Origin: Candidatus Zixiibacteriota bacterium
GTDB lineage: Bacteria > Zixibacteria > MSB-5A5 > WJJR01
NCBI GenBank assembly: GCA_016235085.1
Contig: JACRMA010000078.1
Span: forward strand, 1-37,644
DNA length: 37,644 bases
Reading direction: 5' to 3'
Every line of letters begins with the position of its first letter. The first letter of the stretch is position 1. Of the stretch, positions 8,635-17,750 are shown piece by piece. Both the position numbers and the translations under genes were made by a program. A model generated the notes under the pieces. It was not told the origin of the DNA. It made no database searches and saw only the letters and a program-made list of their open reading frames with translations.

Positions 8635-8973
8635 TCAGCCGACGGCTTTGCGGCCGCAGGAGCCGGGATTGCAGCCGTGGCTGCAGTTGTTGCCGCGTAC
8701 GTCCCAGGCTTCCCCATGGGCACGCAACCACTCGATCGATTCGGCGTGCATGTCCTCCAACGCCGGCAACTCGCAAATCATTTTGTGCATGTCGATCTCG
8801 AGCTGGGCATCATCGGGCATGGGGACCATCTCCATGGTCTTTTCCCACTTCTGGTAGAACAATTTGACGTTGTTCAAGTTGCGTGACCGGAGGGCCACCG
8901 CGATTTCGCGAACATATTGTATGGCCATCGCATCGATGGCACTGCAACATCCACCCATGATTCGATCTCCCAT
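8635..8973 (-). CDS. Small Cys-rich protein of unknown function embedded in the mla locus
   Basis: ORF 8635..9015, probable start at 8973 (MGDRIMGGCCSAIDAM...) or 8958; C-terminus CSHGCNPGSCGRKAVG; codirectional with mla genes. Confidence 0.6.
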   Translation of the reverse strand: MGDRIMGGCCSAIDAMAIQYVREIAVALRSRNLNNVKLFYQKWEKTMEMVPMPDDAQLEIDMHKMICELPALEDMHAESIEWLRAHGEAWDVRGNNCSHGCNPGSCGRKAVG

Positions 8974-9074
8974 CGCGGATTGCGAAATAGCGCGTCGAAA
9001 TCCGCAGATCGTCAATATACGCGGAATTGACCGGAGAGTTCAATAAGGGATATCGAGGCGGCGAGAGCCTGGGA

Positions 9075-9184
9075 TGTGGCGCGGGCGCCCTCGCCCGCGC
9101 GCGCGGAGCGCGCATCCATTCATCCGGTCCCGCGAAGAGGGTTCACCGCTTCGCGGTGAACGCGGCCGAGGCGGCCGCGCCACA
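9075..9184. repeat. ~110-bp inverted doublet of the 'TGTGGCGCGG' family
   Basis: tgtggcgcgggcgccctcgcccgcg ... cgcggccgaggcggccgcgccaca; internal hairpin GTTCACCGC-ttc-GCGGTGAAC (9141-9161). Confidence 0.85.
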
Positions 9185-9220
9185 CTTGCTACCTTCCCAA
9201 CCGGCCAGGCTTTACGAATT

Positions 9221-9243
9221 GTCCCACCCTTCGGGTAGGACAC
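9221..9243. repeat. Solo half unit related to the 4281-4429 element
   Basis: tttacgaattgtcccacccttcgggtaggacac versus cttacgaagactcccacccttcgggtggggcac at 4397-4429. Confidence 0.65.
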
Positions 9244-9277
9244 AAAGCCCATCAGCTTTGTCAAATCCGCCGCTCGC

Positions 9278-10035
9278 CTACGCCTGCGGGAGGGCGCGGA
9301 CTGAGTCCAAGAATGGGGTGAGGAACTCGCGGACGTGCGGGTTGGGGCACTTGAGCATTTCGGCGCCATGTCCATCGAAGACGATCTCGCCATCGTGCAG
9401 GACGACGAAATGGTCGGTGACTTCAAAGGCATCGGCGATTTCGTGGGTCACAACAATGGACGACACTTTTTTGACATCACGCAGTTTGAGAATCATCTCG
9501 GTGATGGCCCTGGTCGAAATCGGATCGAGGCCGGTGGTTGGCTCATCGTAAAGCATGATGAGCGGATCGACGGCGGCCACGGCGCGCCCGATGGCCACGC
9601 GGCGCTGCATTCCGCCGGAGAGCGAATCGGGCAGAAGGTCGATCAAGTCCTCGGAGAGATTCATGAAACGCAGGGTTTCGCGGACCACCGCCTCGATTTC
9701 GACCAGCGATTTGTCGGTGTGCTCCAGCAGGTAATAGCCGACGTTTTCGCCGACCGTCATCGAATCGAAGAGTGCACCACCCTGGAAGACGAATCCGATC
9801 TTGGGGCGGATATGCTGCCACTCCGATTCGGACGCATCGGTCATGTCCTGGCCGTTGACGATCACACGGCCGGACTCGGGGCGGATCAGCCCGGAGACGA
9901 GTTTCAGAATGGTGCTTTTGCCGGAGCCGGAGATGCCGAAGACGACCACGGTCTCCCCTGGATTCTCCTGAAAGCCGACGTTTTCAGCACCGGGTTGGCG
10001 CCGTAACGGAAGGAGACGTTTTCGAATCGGATCAT
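9278..10035 (-). CDS. mlaF: MlaF-like ABC transporter ATP-binding protein; 5' end frameshifted relative to ORF 9278..9949
   Basis: Walker A GISGSGKST, signature LSGGMQRR, Walker B LIMLYDEPTTGLDP; upstream ATG at 10035 reads MIRFENVSFRYGANPVLK then needs +1 nt at T4 (9981-9984) to continue NVGFQENPGETVVVFGISGSGKST. Confidence 0.85.
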
Positions 10036-10061
10036 GGGAGTTGTGCGCCCGACGCGGCGCT

Positions 10062-10086
10062 GGATTCCCGCGTTTGCGGGAATGGC
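10062..10086. repeat. Solo 'GGATTCCCGCG..CGGGAATG' REP-like unit between mlaF and mlaE
   Basis: ggattcccgcgtttgcgggaatggc; same core as arms of 27272-27340. Confidence 0.6.
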
Positions 10087-10105
10087 GATTTGTGGAATCT
10101 CTCGA

Positions 10106-10882
10106 TCACATGATCCCCTTCAGGAGCGGACTGATCAGGCGGGTGAACATGAAATTTACGAACAGGATTGTAATCGAACAGGCGACGACCGAGTCGGTGG
10201 TGGAGCGGCCAACGCCTTTGGTGCCGCCCTGGGTGGAAAAGCCCATGTGGGTTGAGATTGTGGAGATGACAACCGCGTAGATGAACGGCTTCACGATACC
10301 CACGATGATGTTCCCCAGGGTGAGCTTGTGAATGACGTTGGTCCAGTAGGCGCTGCCCGAAATGTGGGCGATGTAAATCGCGATGATGTATCCCCCGACG
10401 ATGGCGACGAAATCGCAAACAATGGTCAAGACCGGGAGCATGACAAAGAGCGCCCAGAAACGCGGCACGGCGAGCTTGCGGATCGGATCGACGCCGAAAG
10501 CGGTCAGGGCGTCGATCTGCTCCGAGGATTTCATCGAACCGAGTTCGGCGGTGATGCCGGAAGCGACACGAGCGGCGACCATGAGGCCGGTCAAGACGGG
10601 ACCGAGTTCGCGCACAATCGAGATCATCATGACGCGGCCGAGGTAGTTTTTCGACCCGAAGTCGGCAAGCTCAATCGAGAATTGCAGCGCCAGCCCCTGA
10701 CCGGCAAAAGTGCCGGTCAGCACCACGAGAAACAGCGAGCCGACGCCCAAGTAGTACATCTGCTCGACGGTCTCCACGAAGTAAAACGGACGGGTGAAGA
10801 GGCGCTTGTACAGCTTGAGGGAGTATTTGGCCAGCTCCTGCGTATCCCACGCAAAGCGCTTGAGGATGTTCAAGAGAGCCAT
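10106..10882 (-). CDS. mlaE: MlaE-family ABC transporter permease
   Basis: VRELGPVLTGLMVAARVASGITAELGSMKSSEQIDALTAFGVDPIRKLAVPRFWA is diagnostic of MlaE. Confidence 0.95.
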   Translation of the reverse strand: MALLNILKRFAWDTQELAKYSLKLYKRLFTRPFYFVETVEQMYYLGVGSLFLVVLTGTFAGQGLALQFSIELADFGSKNYLGRVMMISIVRELGPVLTGLMVAARVASGITAELGSMKSSEQIDALTAFGVDPIRKLAVPRFWALFVMLPVLTIVCDFVAIVGGYIIAIYIAHISGSAYWTNVIHKLTLGNIIVGIVKPFIYAVVISTISTHMGFSTQGGTKGVGRSTTDSVVACSITILFVNFMFTRLISPLLKGIM

Positions 10883-10980
10883 CGCGGGGCAATATAGGGA
10901 ATGGGAGCTATGAGAAGAATGGGAAGAATGTGGAAAGGGCTTGCGCGCGGGGGCCTGTTTGGTTATTGGTTTGGCGCCTG

Positions 10981-11066
10981 ATTCGTGGGGATGGTTCCGA
11001 CTTTGGGGCCTGAGATCATACCCCTCGAACCTGATCCGGGTAATACCGGCGTAGGGAAACGGACAG
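10981..11066 (+). promoter_or_regulatory. TPP (THI-box) riboswitch aptamer
   Basis: ggggcCTGAGAtcatACCCctcGAACCTGATCCGGGTAATACCGGCGTAGGGAAacg matches the conserved THI element core. Confidence 0.95.
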
Positions 11067-11106
11067 GCGGGGATCCGGGGAGAAAACCGGAGACCGAATT
11101 GGGGAG

Positions 11107-11135
11107 CCGTTTCCGATCCACCGGGAGCGGTTTTT
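11107..11135 (+). terminator. Candidate attenuator terminator of the TPP riboswitch expression platform
   Basis: CCGTTTCC-gatccaccg-GGGAGCGG region forms an ~8-bp stem (with G-U pairs) directly followed by TTTTT (11131-11135), ~28 nt before the ATG at 11164. Confidence 0.5.
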
Positions 11136-11163
11136 GCGTTTTGAACCCAAGAGGAGTTGCGCT

Positions 11164-13650
11164 ATGGAGAGATGTCGGAGGAATATCACCGCTGTACTGG
11201 CGCTCTTGTTCGTGGTGTGGGCAGCCGGAGCCGCAATGGCGTCATCGATTAGCGGACGGATTGTCGACGCGCAGACCGGAAAGCCGGTGGGAGCAGCGAC
11301 CGTGCGGGTCGCAGAGAGCCAGATCGGCGTTGCGGCGGGAGATGACGGAAGTTTCAGACTCGATAACCTGCCCGGGCGCTGGGTGGAGATCGTGGTGCAC
11401 CACGTGGGATATCGTTCCTGGCGGGGCATGCTCGTGCCCTTTGATCAGGAGCTGACAATCCGTCTCGAACCGGTCGTGTTACGCGGGCAGGACATTGTCG
11501 TGACCACGACTCGGGCCAAGCGGGGCGAGTCACCGGCGGCCTTCGAGAATATGAGCAGCGCCCAGATCGAGAAGGCGCGCTATGCGCAGGACATGGCGCA
11601 GCTACTGGCGGAGAATCCGGGAGTGTATGCCTACTCGGAAAACGGCAACAATATCGGCAACAGCGCGCTGTCGATTCGTGGATTCCCGCAAAGGCGAATC
11701 TCGGTTCTGGTCAATGGCGTTCCGTTGAACGATCCGGAGTCGCATGAAGTCTGGTGGGTTGACCTTCCCGACTTCTCCGAGAGCCTGGAAGACGCCCAGA
11801 TCCAGCGCGGCGTGGGGACGACCCTGTATGGCGCCAATTCGATGGGCGGAACGATCAATCTGGTGACGAACTACCTCTCCCCGGTCCGGCAGTTTGCGGT
11901 GACGTCGGGGTTCGGGTCGTATGGGACGCGGAAGCTGTCGGTAGCACTCAATTCTGGTCTGATCGATGACCGGTATTCGATGTATGGCCGGTTCTCACGG
12001 ATCGTCTCCGATGGCTACAGGATGAATGCGTGGAGCGACCTGTGGTCGTATTTTTTCGCGGCGACGCGATTCGATGCCCAGTGGACCAATCGGCTCAACA
12101 TATTCGGCGGCCCGGAGCGGGCGCATCTGACCTACTACGGCGCGCCGCGCTGGTACATGCAGGGCGACACTTCGTATTTCGACGCGCAGACGCCCGATGA
12201 CGTCGCGTGGTACTACACGCGCCACCGGCCCACCGGCGATCCCGATGTCGACCGCCGGTACAATCCCATGGAGTGGGCACAGGAGACCGACAACTTCAAT
12301 CAACCGCAATACCAACTGCTCACCGAATTCCGTCCGGACTCGAACTGGATGCTCGAGAACACAGCGTTCTACATCAAGGGCAAAGGGTTCTACGACCAGT
12401 TGCGCACCGGACAGGATTTCGCGAAGTACCATCTGTACGGCAGCGGCGACGCCGAGGTCACGCGGCGGAAGTGGGTGGAGAATGATTTCTGGGGTGTGGT
12501 GCCGCGGCTAACGCACCGTCATGCGGGCGGAACGTTGAGTGTGGGCGGAGAATTCCAGCATCTGCTGGCAAATCACTGGGCGGAGGTGCTGTCGGTTTCT
12601 CCCGCGCCTGACTCAGCATTCACGCCACAACAGCGCTATTACGATTACAAGGGGGCGAAGACAGTCGCTTCGGGATTCGCCCAGGAGGTCTACAACATCG
12701 CAACGCGGCTAACGCTCACCGGAGCGGTCCAGTACTCATTCAAGCAGTACAAGATGTACAATAACCGGTTCACCAACGCGTACGGACAGTTGGTCAGTCA
12801 GACAACCAACTACAGCATCCTCTCCCCGCGCGTCGGGGCGACGTACCAGCCCGCCGAAGGGATTTCCGTCTTCGGGAGTGTCAGCTACAATCGGCAAGAG
12901 CCGACGAATGACGAGATTTTCACGCCATCGAACTATGACGACAACGCCAAAGACTTCTTTGCCCATTACGATTCTGCAACGGGAGTTGGGACCGACCCGG
13001 TCATGAGGCCGGAGCGGCTGACAGACTACGAGATCGGCGGATCGCTCACGCGCGATCGCTGGCAGGTGACGTTGAATCTGTACCACATGCGATTCCACGA
13101 CGAGATTGTCTATGGCGGGAAGCTCAACGACAACGGCGAGCCGATCCGCGCCAACGCGTCAGCGTCGACGCATCAGGGAATCGAAGTCTCGGCCAGGGCG
13201 GACATCGGACTTGGGTTCAAGATGAGCGGCAATCTATCCCTCAATGACAACACGTTCGACGAGTTCATCGAATACGGCTGGGCCAACGACACGATCAACC
13301 GCGCGGGGAATACGATCGGCGGGTTCCCAAAGTACCTGGTGAATCTGCGCGGCGAATACAGCCAGCGGTACTTTGGTGTCTCCGCGCGCCTCGCCAGTGT
13401 CGGCCGGCAGTATATCGACAATACCGAGTCGGCAGCAGCGGCAATTGACCCGCACACCACAATGGACGTTCGCGGTGAGGTCAAGCTGGGAGCGTTCACG
13501 GGTTGGAATGGATTGAGCGCGTACCTTCAAGTCAACAATTTGTTCGACAAGAAGTACGAGACCGGAGGGTATGGCGACGACTACGGGAATTTGCTGTTCT
13601 TCCCGGCGGCGACGCGGAATTTCTACCTGGGAGTGAGGGCGGAGTTCTAG
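11164..13650 (+). CDS. TonB-dependent outer-membrane receptor with N-terminal carboxypeptidase-regulatory-like domain; likely thiamine or thiamine-precursor receptor
   Basis: GRIVDAQTGKPVGAATVRV...DGSFRLDNLPG domain, plug (NIGNSALSIRGFPQRRISVLVNGVPLNDPESHEVWW...GTTLYGANSMGGTINLVT), C-terminal beta strand ending in F; TPP riboswitch upstream; ATG 11164 with gaggag RBS. Confidence 0.88.
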   Translation: MERCRRNITAVLALLFVVWAAGAAMASSISGRIVDAQTGKPVGAATVRVAESQIGVAAGDDGSFRLDNLPGRWVEIVVHHVGYRSWRGMLVPFDQELTIRLEPVVLRGQDIVVTTTRAKRGESPAAFENMSSAQIEKARYAQDMAQLLAENPGVYAYSENGNNIGNSALSIRGFPQRRISVLVNGVPLNDPESHEVWWVDLPDFSESLEDAQIQRGVGTTLYGANSMGGTINLVTNYLSPVRQFAVTSGFGSYGTRKLSVALNSGLIDDRYSMYGRFSRIVSDGYRMNAWSDLWSYFFAATRFDAQWTNRLNIFGGPERAHLTYYGAPRWYMQGDTSYFDAQTPDDVAWYYTRHRPTGDPDVDRRYNPMEWAQETDNFNQPQYQLLTEFRPDSNWMLENTAFYIKGKGFYDQLRTGQDFAKYHLYGSGDAEVTRRKWVENDFWGVVPRLTHRHAGGTLSVGGEFQHLLANHWAEVLSVSPAPDSAFTPQQRYYDYKGAKTVASGFAQEVYNIATRLTLTGAVQYSFKQYKMYNNRFTNAYGQLVSQTTNYSILSPRVGATYQPAEGISVFGSVSYNRQEPTNDEIFTPSNYDDNAKDFFAHYDSATGVGTDPVMRPERLTDYEIGGSLTRDRWQVTLNLYHMRFHDEIVYGGKLNDNGEPIRANASASTHQGIEVSARADIGLGFKMSGNLSLNDNTFDEFIEYGWANDTINRAGNTIGGFPKYLVNLRGEYSQRYFGVSARLASVGRQYIDNTESAAAAIDPHTTMDVRGEVKLGAFTGWNGLSAYLQVNNLFDKKYETGGYGDDYGNLLFFPAATRNFYLGVRAEF

Positions 13651-13694
13651 AAAAAGAATAGGACCTGTAAGACCTATAGGACCAATTAAAAAAC

Positions 13695-15083
13695 ATGCTC
13701 AAAGAGCTGAACCCGATTGACATCATCATTGTCGCCTTGTTTCTGGCGTTTCAGCTCTATTTCGGGTCGACGGCGCGGCGGAAACGCGGAGACAGACCGA
13801 CAGCCATCGATTACCTGATCGGCGGTCGGCGATTGACCCTGCCGGCGTTTGTGATGACACTGGTCTCCACCTGGTACGGCGGTGTATTGGGCGTCGGGGA
13901 ATACACCTACAAATACGGCATCTCGAATTGGCTGGTGTTTGGCGCACCTTACTACTTGTGGGCGATCGTGTTCGCGCTCTTCCTGGCGCGCCGGGCACGG
14001 CGGACGCAATTCGTGTCGCTCCCCGACCACCTCGCTCAGGCCTACGGGAGGGGGCCGGCGATCACCGCGGCATCGATTGTGTTCATCATGACCGTGCCGT
14101 CGGCGTATGTGCTGCAGCTCGGCGTGATCATGCAGTTTTTGTGGGGCTGGCCGCTTTGGTGGGGCGTCACACTGGGGGCGGTGCTGTCGGTTGGATACAT
14201 CCTGATCGGCGGATTTCGCGCCGACGTGCAAACCAACAAGCTGCAGTTTGTGGCGATGTTCGCCGGATTCGCGCTGTTTTTGCCGTTTGCGATGACGAAG
14301 CTCGGCGGGTGGTCGTATCTGACAGGCAATCTGCCGGCAGCGTACTTCACCTGGCATGGCGGGAATTCCGGATGGTACATCCTGTCGTGGTATTTCATTG
14401 CCATGGAGACCTTGATCGAACCATCGTTCTATCAGCGGTGCTACGCGGCGGAATCGGAGCAGACAGCGCGGCAGGGGATTCTCTGGTCGATTCCGCTTTG
14501 GATTCTCTTCGACTTTCTGACCACGAGCGCGGGGCTGTACGCGCGGGCAGCGTCGCCGAGTCTGCCCGATGCGCAGATGTCGTATCCGGCGCTGGCGTTC
14601 CAGATTCTTCCACCCGGCGTGATGGGGCTGTTCTTCATCGGCATGCTGGCCACGGTGATGTCGACGATCAATTCGTTCACATTTCTGTCGGCGATCGCGA
14701 TGGCACGCGATATTGTGTGCCGTTTGAAGCCGGCGTCCGATCACGCGGTGATTACCGCGACACGCTGGGGGCTTGGCGCATCGATGCTGGTATCGATCGT
14801 GCTGGCACTCTGTGAGAAGTCGGTAGTTGCGCTGTGGCGTGACATCGGGTCGATTGGGACGCCGGCGTTGCTGCTTCCGGTGCTGACGACGTTTCTCAGG
14901 AAACCACTCACGTCATCGGGGAAGGTCGCGATGTTGTGGATTGCATTGCCGGGGGCGGTGTCGGCGGCGTCGGTGATCTGGCATGCGATCGGAGGAAGTT
15001 ATCCGCTAGGGTTGGAGCCGATTTTCCCGGGGTTGGTGGTGTCGGGGGTGATTGGTGCGGTGTTGTGGACGAAGTGGACTTAG
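13695..15083 (+). CDS. Sodium:solute symporter (SSS) family transporter, putative thiamine/HMP-related uptake
   Basis: SSS topology, AIDYLIGGRRLTLPAFVMTLVSTWYGGVLGVGEYTYKYGISNW; 44 nt downstream of the TonB receptor in the same orientation. Confidence 0.82.
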   Translation: MLKELNPIDIIIVALFLAFQLYFGSTARRKRGDRPTAIDYLIGGRRLTLPAFVMTLVSTWYGGVLGVGEYTYKYGISNWLVFGAPYYLWAIVFALFLARRARRTQFVSLPDHLAQAYGRGPAITAASIVFIMTVPSAYVLQLGVIMQFLWGWPLWWGVTLGAVLSVGYILIGGFRADVQTNKLQFVAMFAGFALFLPFAMTKLGGWSYLTGNLPAAYFTWHGGNSGWYILSWYFIAMETLIEPSFYQRCYAAESEQTARQGILWSIPLWILFDFLTTSAGLYARAASPSLPDAQMSYPALAFQILPPGVMGLFFIGMLATVMSTINSFTFLSAIAMARDIVCRLKPASDHAVITATRWGLGASMLVSIVLALCEKSVVALWRDIGSIGTPALLLPVLTTFLRKPLTSSGKVAMLWIALPGAVSAASVIWHAIGGSYPLGLEPIFPGLVVSGVIGAVLWTKWT

Positions 15084-15100
15084 TGGACGAAGTGGACCTA
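15061..15100. repeat. 18-bp tandem duplication at the symporter stop codon
   Basis: gtggacgaagtggactta gtggacgaagtggaccta, one mismatch. Confidence 0.7.
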
Positions 15101-15101
15101 T

Positions 15102-16130
15102 TTACACCCGCAGGGATTCGACCCATTCGGCGGTGCCGGGTTCCAGTCGCAGGGTGCGGGAGTCTTTTGCCTGACGCAGGGTAACTTCGACGGACGGTTC
15201 TGTCCGAAGGTCGCAGTAGCGGGCGGTGATGGCGGCGGCCTTTTCGAGATCTTCCGGTGTAGGTGCACCGCGGACGATTGTCACGGGTGAGCCGGTATCC
15301 ATGACCTCGAGGAGCCAGTCGGCGGGCTCGGCGTAGGCTTCGAGTTTGTTGTTGTCGCTTTCGCTGCGTCCGACGATCACTTTGGTTTCCGGAGTCAGAC
15401 GGAAGTGACGTCCGACCTGCAAGAGATTCAGATCGATGAAATTGATGTGCGGCGTGTGCTGCAACAAGTCGCGCAGTTTGCGCGAGTATTCGGGATCAGT
15501 CAACAGGCAACCGGATGCGGGGCTCGGGTAGTTCTCCAGGCCGAATTCTTTGGCGAGCTCCATCTGGCGATGGCGTCCTCGTCCGCAGATCGCTTCGAGT
15601 TTTTCCCGGTCGATGCGGCCATCGAGTTCGGCGATAGTCGGCGGGAGGAGCTTGGCCGACAGCGGCCGCAGCAGCCGTCCTTTGAGTCCGGCTTCGCGTT
15701 CGGTTAGATGCAGTTTGGGGCGCATCTGTGAGAACGGGCGCTGGCCGAGAACCTCGCCGGTAATGATGGCGTCGGCGCCCACCATTTCCATGTAGTCCTT
15801 CGCCTCACGCAACATCAGGATACGGCAGTCGACACAGGGGTTCATGTTCTTGCCGTAACCGTAGGTGGGGTCCTGGACGATCTTGACAAACTTGTCGGCG
15901 AGATGCACGAGCTTGACGTCGAAGCCGAATTGTTTCGCCGCGGGATAGGGATTCGAGGAGCACGAGGAGCGGTCGGACAGATCGCAACCGAAGTGGGTCA
16001 TGAAAGTGATCGCGGTCACCTGAACGTTTTGCCGCAACATCAGAAGCACCGACAGTGACGAATCGAGCCCGCCGGAAAATAGCGAGATGACATGGGCCTT
16101 CGGTGCAAGTGTCGGGGTCGTGGTATCCAT
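15102..16130 (-). CDS. PP-loop (ThiI/MnmA-like) ATPase with C-terminal NFACT-R/DUF814-like domain
   Basis: HVISLFSGGLDSSLSVLLM P-loop; PCVDCRILMLREAKDYMEMVGADAIITGEVLGQRPFSQ; C-terminal NFIDLNLLQVGRHFRLTPETKVIVGRSESDNNKLEAYA. Confidence 0.75.
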   Translation of the reverse strand: MDTTTPTLAPKAHVISLFSGGLDSSLSVLLMLRQNVQVTAITFMTHFGCDLSDRSSCSSNPYPAAKQFGFDVKLVHLADKFVKIVQDPTYGYGKNMNPCVDCRILMLREAKDYMEMVGADAIITGEVLGQRPFSQMRPKLHLTEREAGLKGRLLRPLSAKLLPPTIAELDGRIDREKLEAICGRGRHRQMELAKEFGLENYPSPASGCLLTDPEYSRKLRDLLQHTPHINFIDLNLLQVGRHFRLTPETKVIVGRSESDNNKLEAYAEPADWLLEVMDTGSPVTIVRGAPTPEDLEKAAAITARYCDLRTEPSVEVTLRQAKDSRTLRLEPGTAEWVESLRV

Positions 16131-16182
16131 ACGGGCAGTGGTACGGTGGGGGGCGGTGGGTGTTTGCCGCCGGTTGATAGAA

Positions 16183-16297
16183 CGCCCTTTCAGGGCGATC
16201 CGAATTCACGCCATTCTACCCAGGGCTTCGGGGGCGTGTTGAGAAACCAGCCCCGTCGTGAATTCGGTAGGCCGGACAAGAGTGTCCGGCCTACCGA
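16183..16297. repeat. Composite palindromic intergenic element
   Basis: CGCCCT-ttc-AGGGCG hairpin (16183-16197); ccgaattcacg/cgtgaattcgg inverted arms (16200-16210/16257-16267); TCGGTAGGCCGGACA-agag-TGTCCGGCCTACCGA 15-bp hairpin (16264-16297). Confidence 0.85.
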
Positions 16298-16319
16298 TAT
16301 CGCTACAATCTTTGCGCGA

Positions 16320-17750
16320 TCACAGGAGCCAAAAGAGGGATTCGGAGGCAACCTTCAGGAACGGCTGGGGATAGATGCCCAACAGAAGTGTCAGGATTGA
16401 GGCCAGAATGAGGACGGCACCGAAACCGGCGATGGCGCCTCGTGGGGCGGGAAGCGGAATCGACTCGTCGGCGGGCCACATCCACATCGCCACGACCACC
16501 CGCAGGTAATAGTACACCGACACGGCCGAAAACATCACGGCCCAGATCACCAGGCCGAGATTGCCGGCTTTGAGAGCTTCTGAAAAGACCGCAAATTTCC
16601 CGGCGAACCCGACCGTGGGCGGAATGCCGGTGAGCGCGAACATGAAGATGGTCAGCGCGGCGGCGATTCCGGGACGGCGGCGTCCCAGCCCGGCGACTGT
16701 CTCGAGCGTCGTTGCGCGCTCTTTCGTTTCAAGAGCACACACGACCGCGAAGGCGCCGACCGTCATGGCGGCGTAGCCCATCAGGTAGAATCCGACTGCG
16801 CCGGCGGCCGCAGAACCCTTGGCGCACAAACCAACGAGAACATATCCAATGTGCGCGATGCCTGAGTAGGCCAGCAGGCGTTTGAGATCGCGCTGGCGCA
16901 ACGCCCAGAGATTGCCCACGAACATCGACAGCCAGGCCACCACCCAGAAGACAGTTTCCATGGGCAGATCAACCAGCGCGGTGAGCGTCAGACGCAAAAG
17001 CAAGCCAACGGCGGCAGCTTTGGGAGCGGCGGCGAAGAAGGCGACGGTCGGCGTCGGAGCGCCGGTGTAGACATCGGGCGCCCACGAATGGAATGGCACG
17101 GCGGCGATCTTAAAGAGGAATCCAATCAGGAGCAGCACGCCACCGATCCACATCAATGGATCCAACTGTGCGCCGCGCGATACCGCATTGCCAATACCCT
17201 CGAAAGTGAACGCTCCGGTGGCGCCGTAGACCAGCGCGATACCAAACAGCAGGAATCCGGACGCGAACGCACCGGTGAGGAAATACTTGGCGCCGGCTTC
17301 GACCGCTGTATCGGATTGGGTGCGCCCGGCCGCCATCGCATAAAGCGGCAGCGAGAGGATTTCCAGACCGAGAAACACCACAATCAGGTTGGCGCCGATG
17401 ACCAGAAGATCCATTCCGATGACGGAGACCAAAAGCAGGCTGAAGAACTCAGCGCCGAAGACGCCGCGCGCCTCGCCATGCCAGGAACTGGCGGCAGCCA
17501 TTGTGGCGAGAAGCGCGCCGAGATAGATGATCAGGCGGAAAAAGTGGCCAAAGCGGTCGGCCTGGACCATGCCGGAGAACCCGACTTCGACGCGGTCGTA
17601 CTGGCCGATGACCATGGCACCGGCCACGATAATGACCAATGCCGTGAGATAGCCCAGGTTCTGGCGGCCGCCGGTCGTGATCTCCCACACCATGACCAGC
17701 AAAACGCCGGCGGTCAGGATGATCTCGGGGGCAATCGAAGCGAAGTTCAT
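16320..17750 (-). CDS. nuoN: NADH-quinone oxidoreductase subunit N
   Basis: Proton-translocating subunit family; APDVYTGAPTPTVAFFAAAPKAAAVGLLLR, LLAYSGIAHIGYVLVGL. Confidence 0.95.
   Translation of the reverse strand: MNFASIAPEIILTAGVLLVMVWEITTGGRQNLGYLTALVIIVAGAMVIGQYDRVEVGFSGMVQADRFGHFFRLIIYLGALLATMAAASSWHGEARGVFGAEFFSLLLVSVIGMDLLVIGANLIVVFLGLEILSLPLYAMAAGRTQSDTAVEAGAKYFLTGAFASGFLLFGIALVYGATGAFTFEGIGNAVSRGAQLDPLMWIGGVLLLIGFLFKIAAVPFHSWAPDVYTGAPTPTVAFFAAAPKAAAVGLLLRLTLTALVDLPMETVFWVVAWLSMFVGNLWALRQRDLKRLLAYSGIAHIGYVLVGLCAKGSAAAGAVGFYLMGYAAMTVGAFAVVCALETKERATTLETVAGLGRRRPGIAAALTIFMFALTGIPPTVGFAGKFAVFSEALKAGNLGLVIWAVMFSAVSVYYYLRVVVAMWMWPADESIPLPAPRGAIAGFGAVLILASILTLLLGIYPQPFLKVASESLFWLL

Noticed and set aside
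13686-14744. 352-aa minus-strand ORF opposite the SSS symporter
   Set aside because: Low-plausibility composition (RRR, HRR, QQ), fully antisense to a recognisable transporter.
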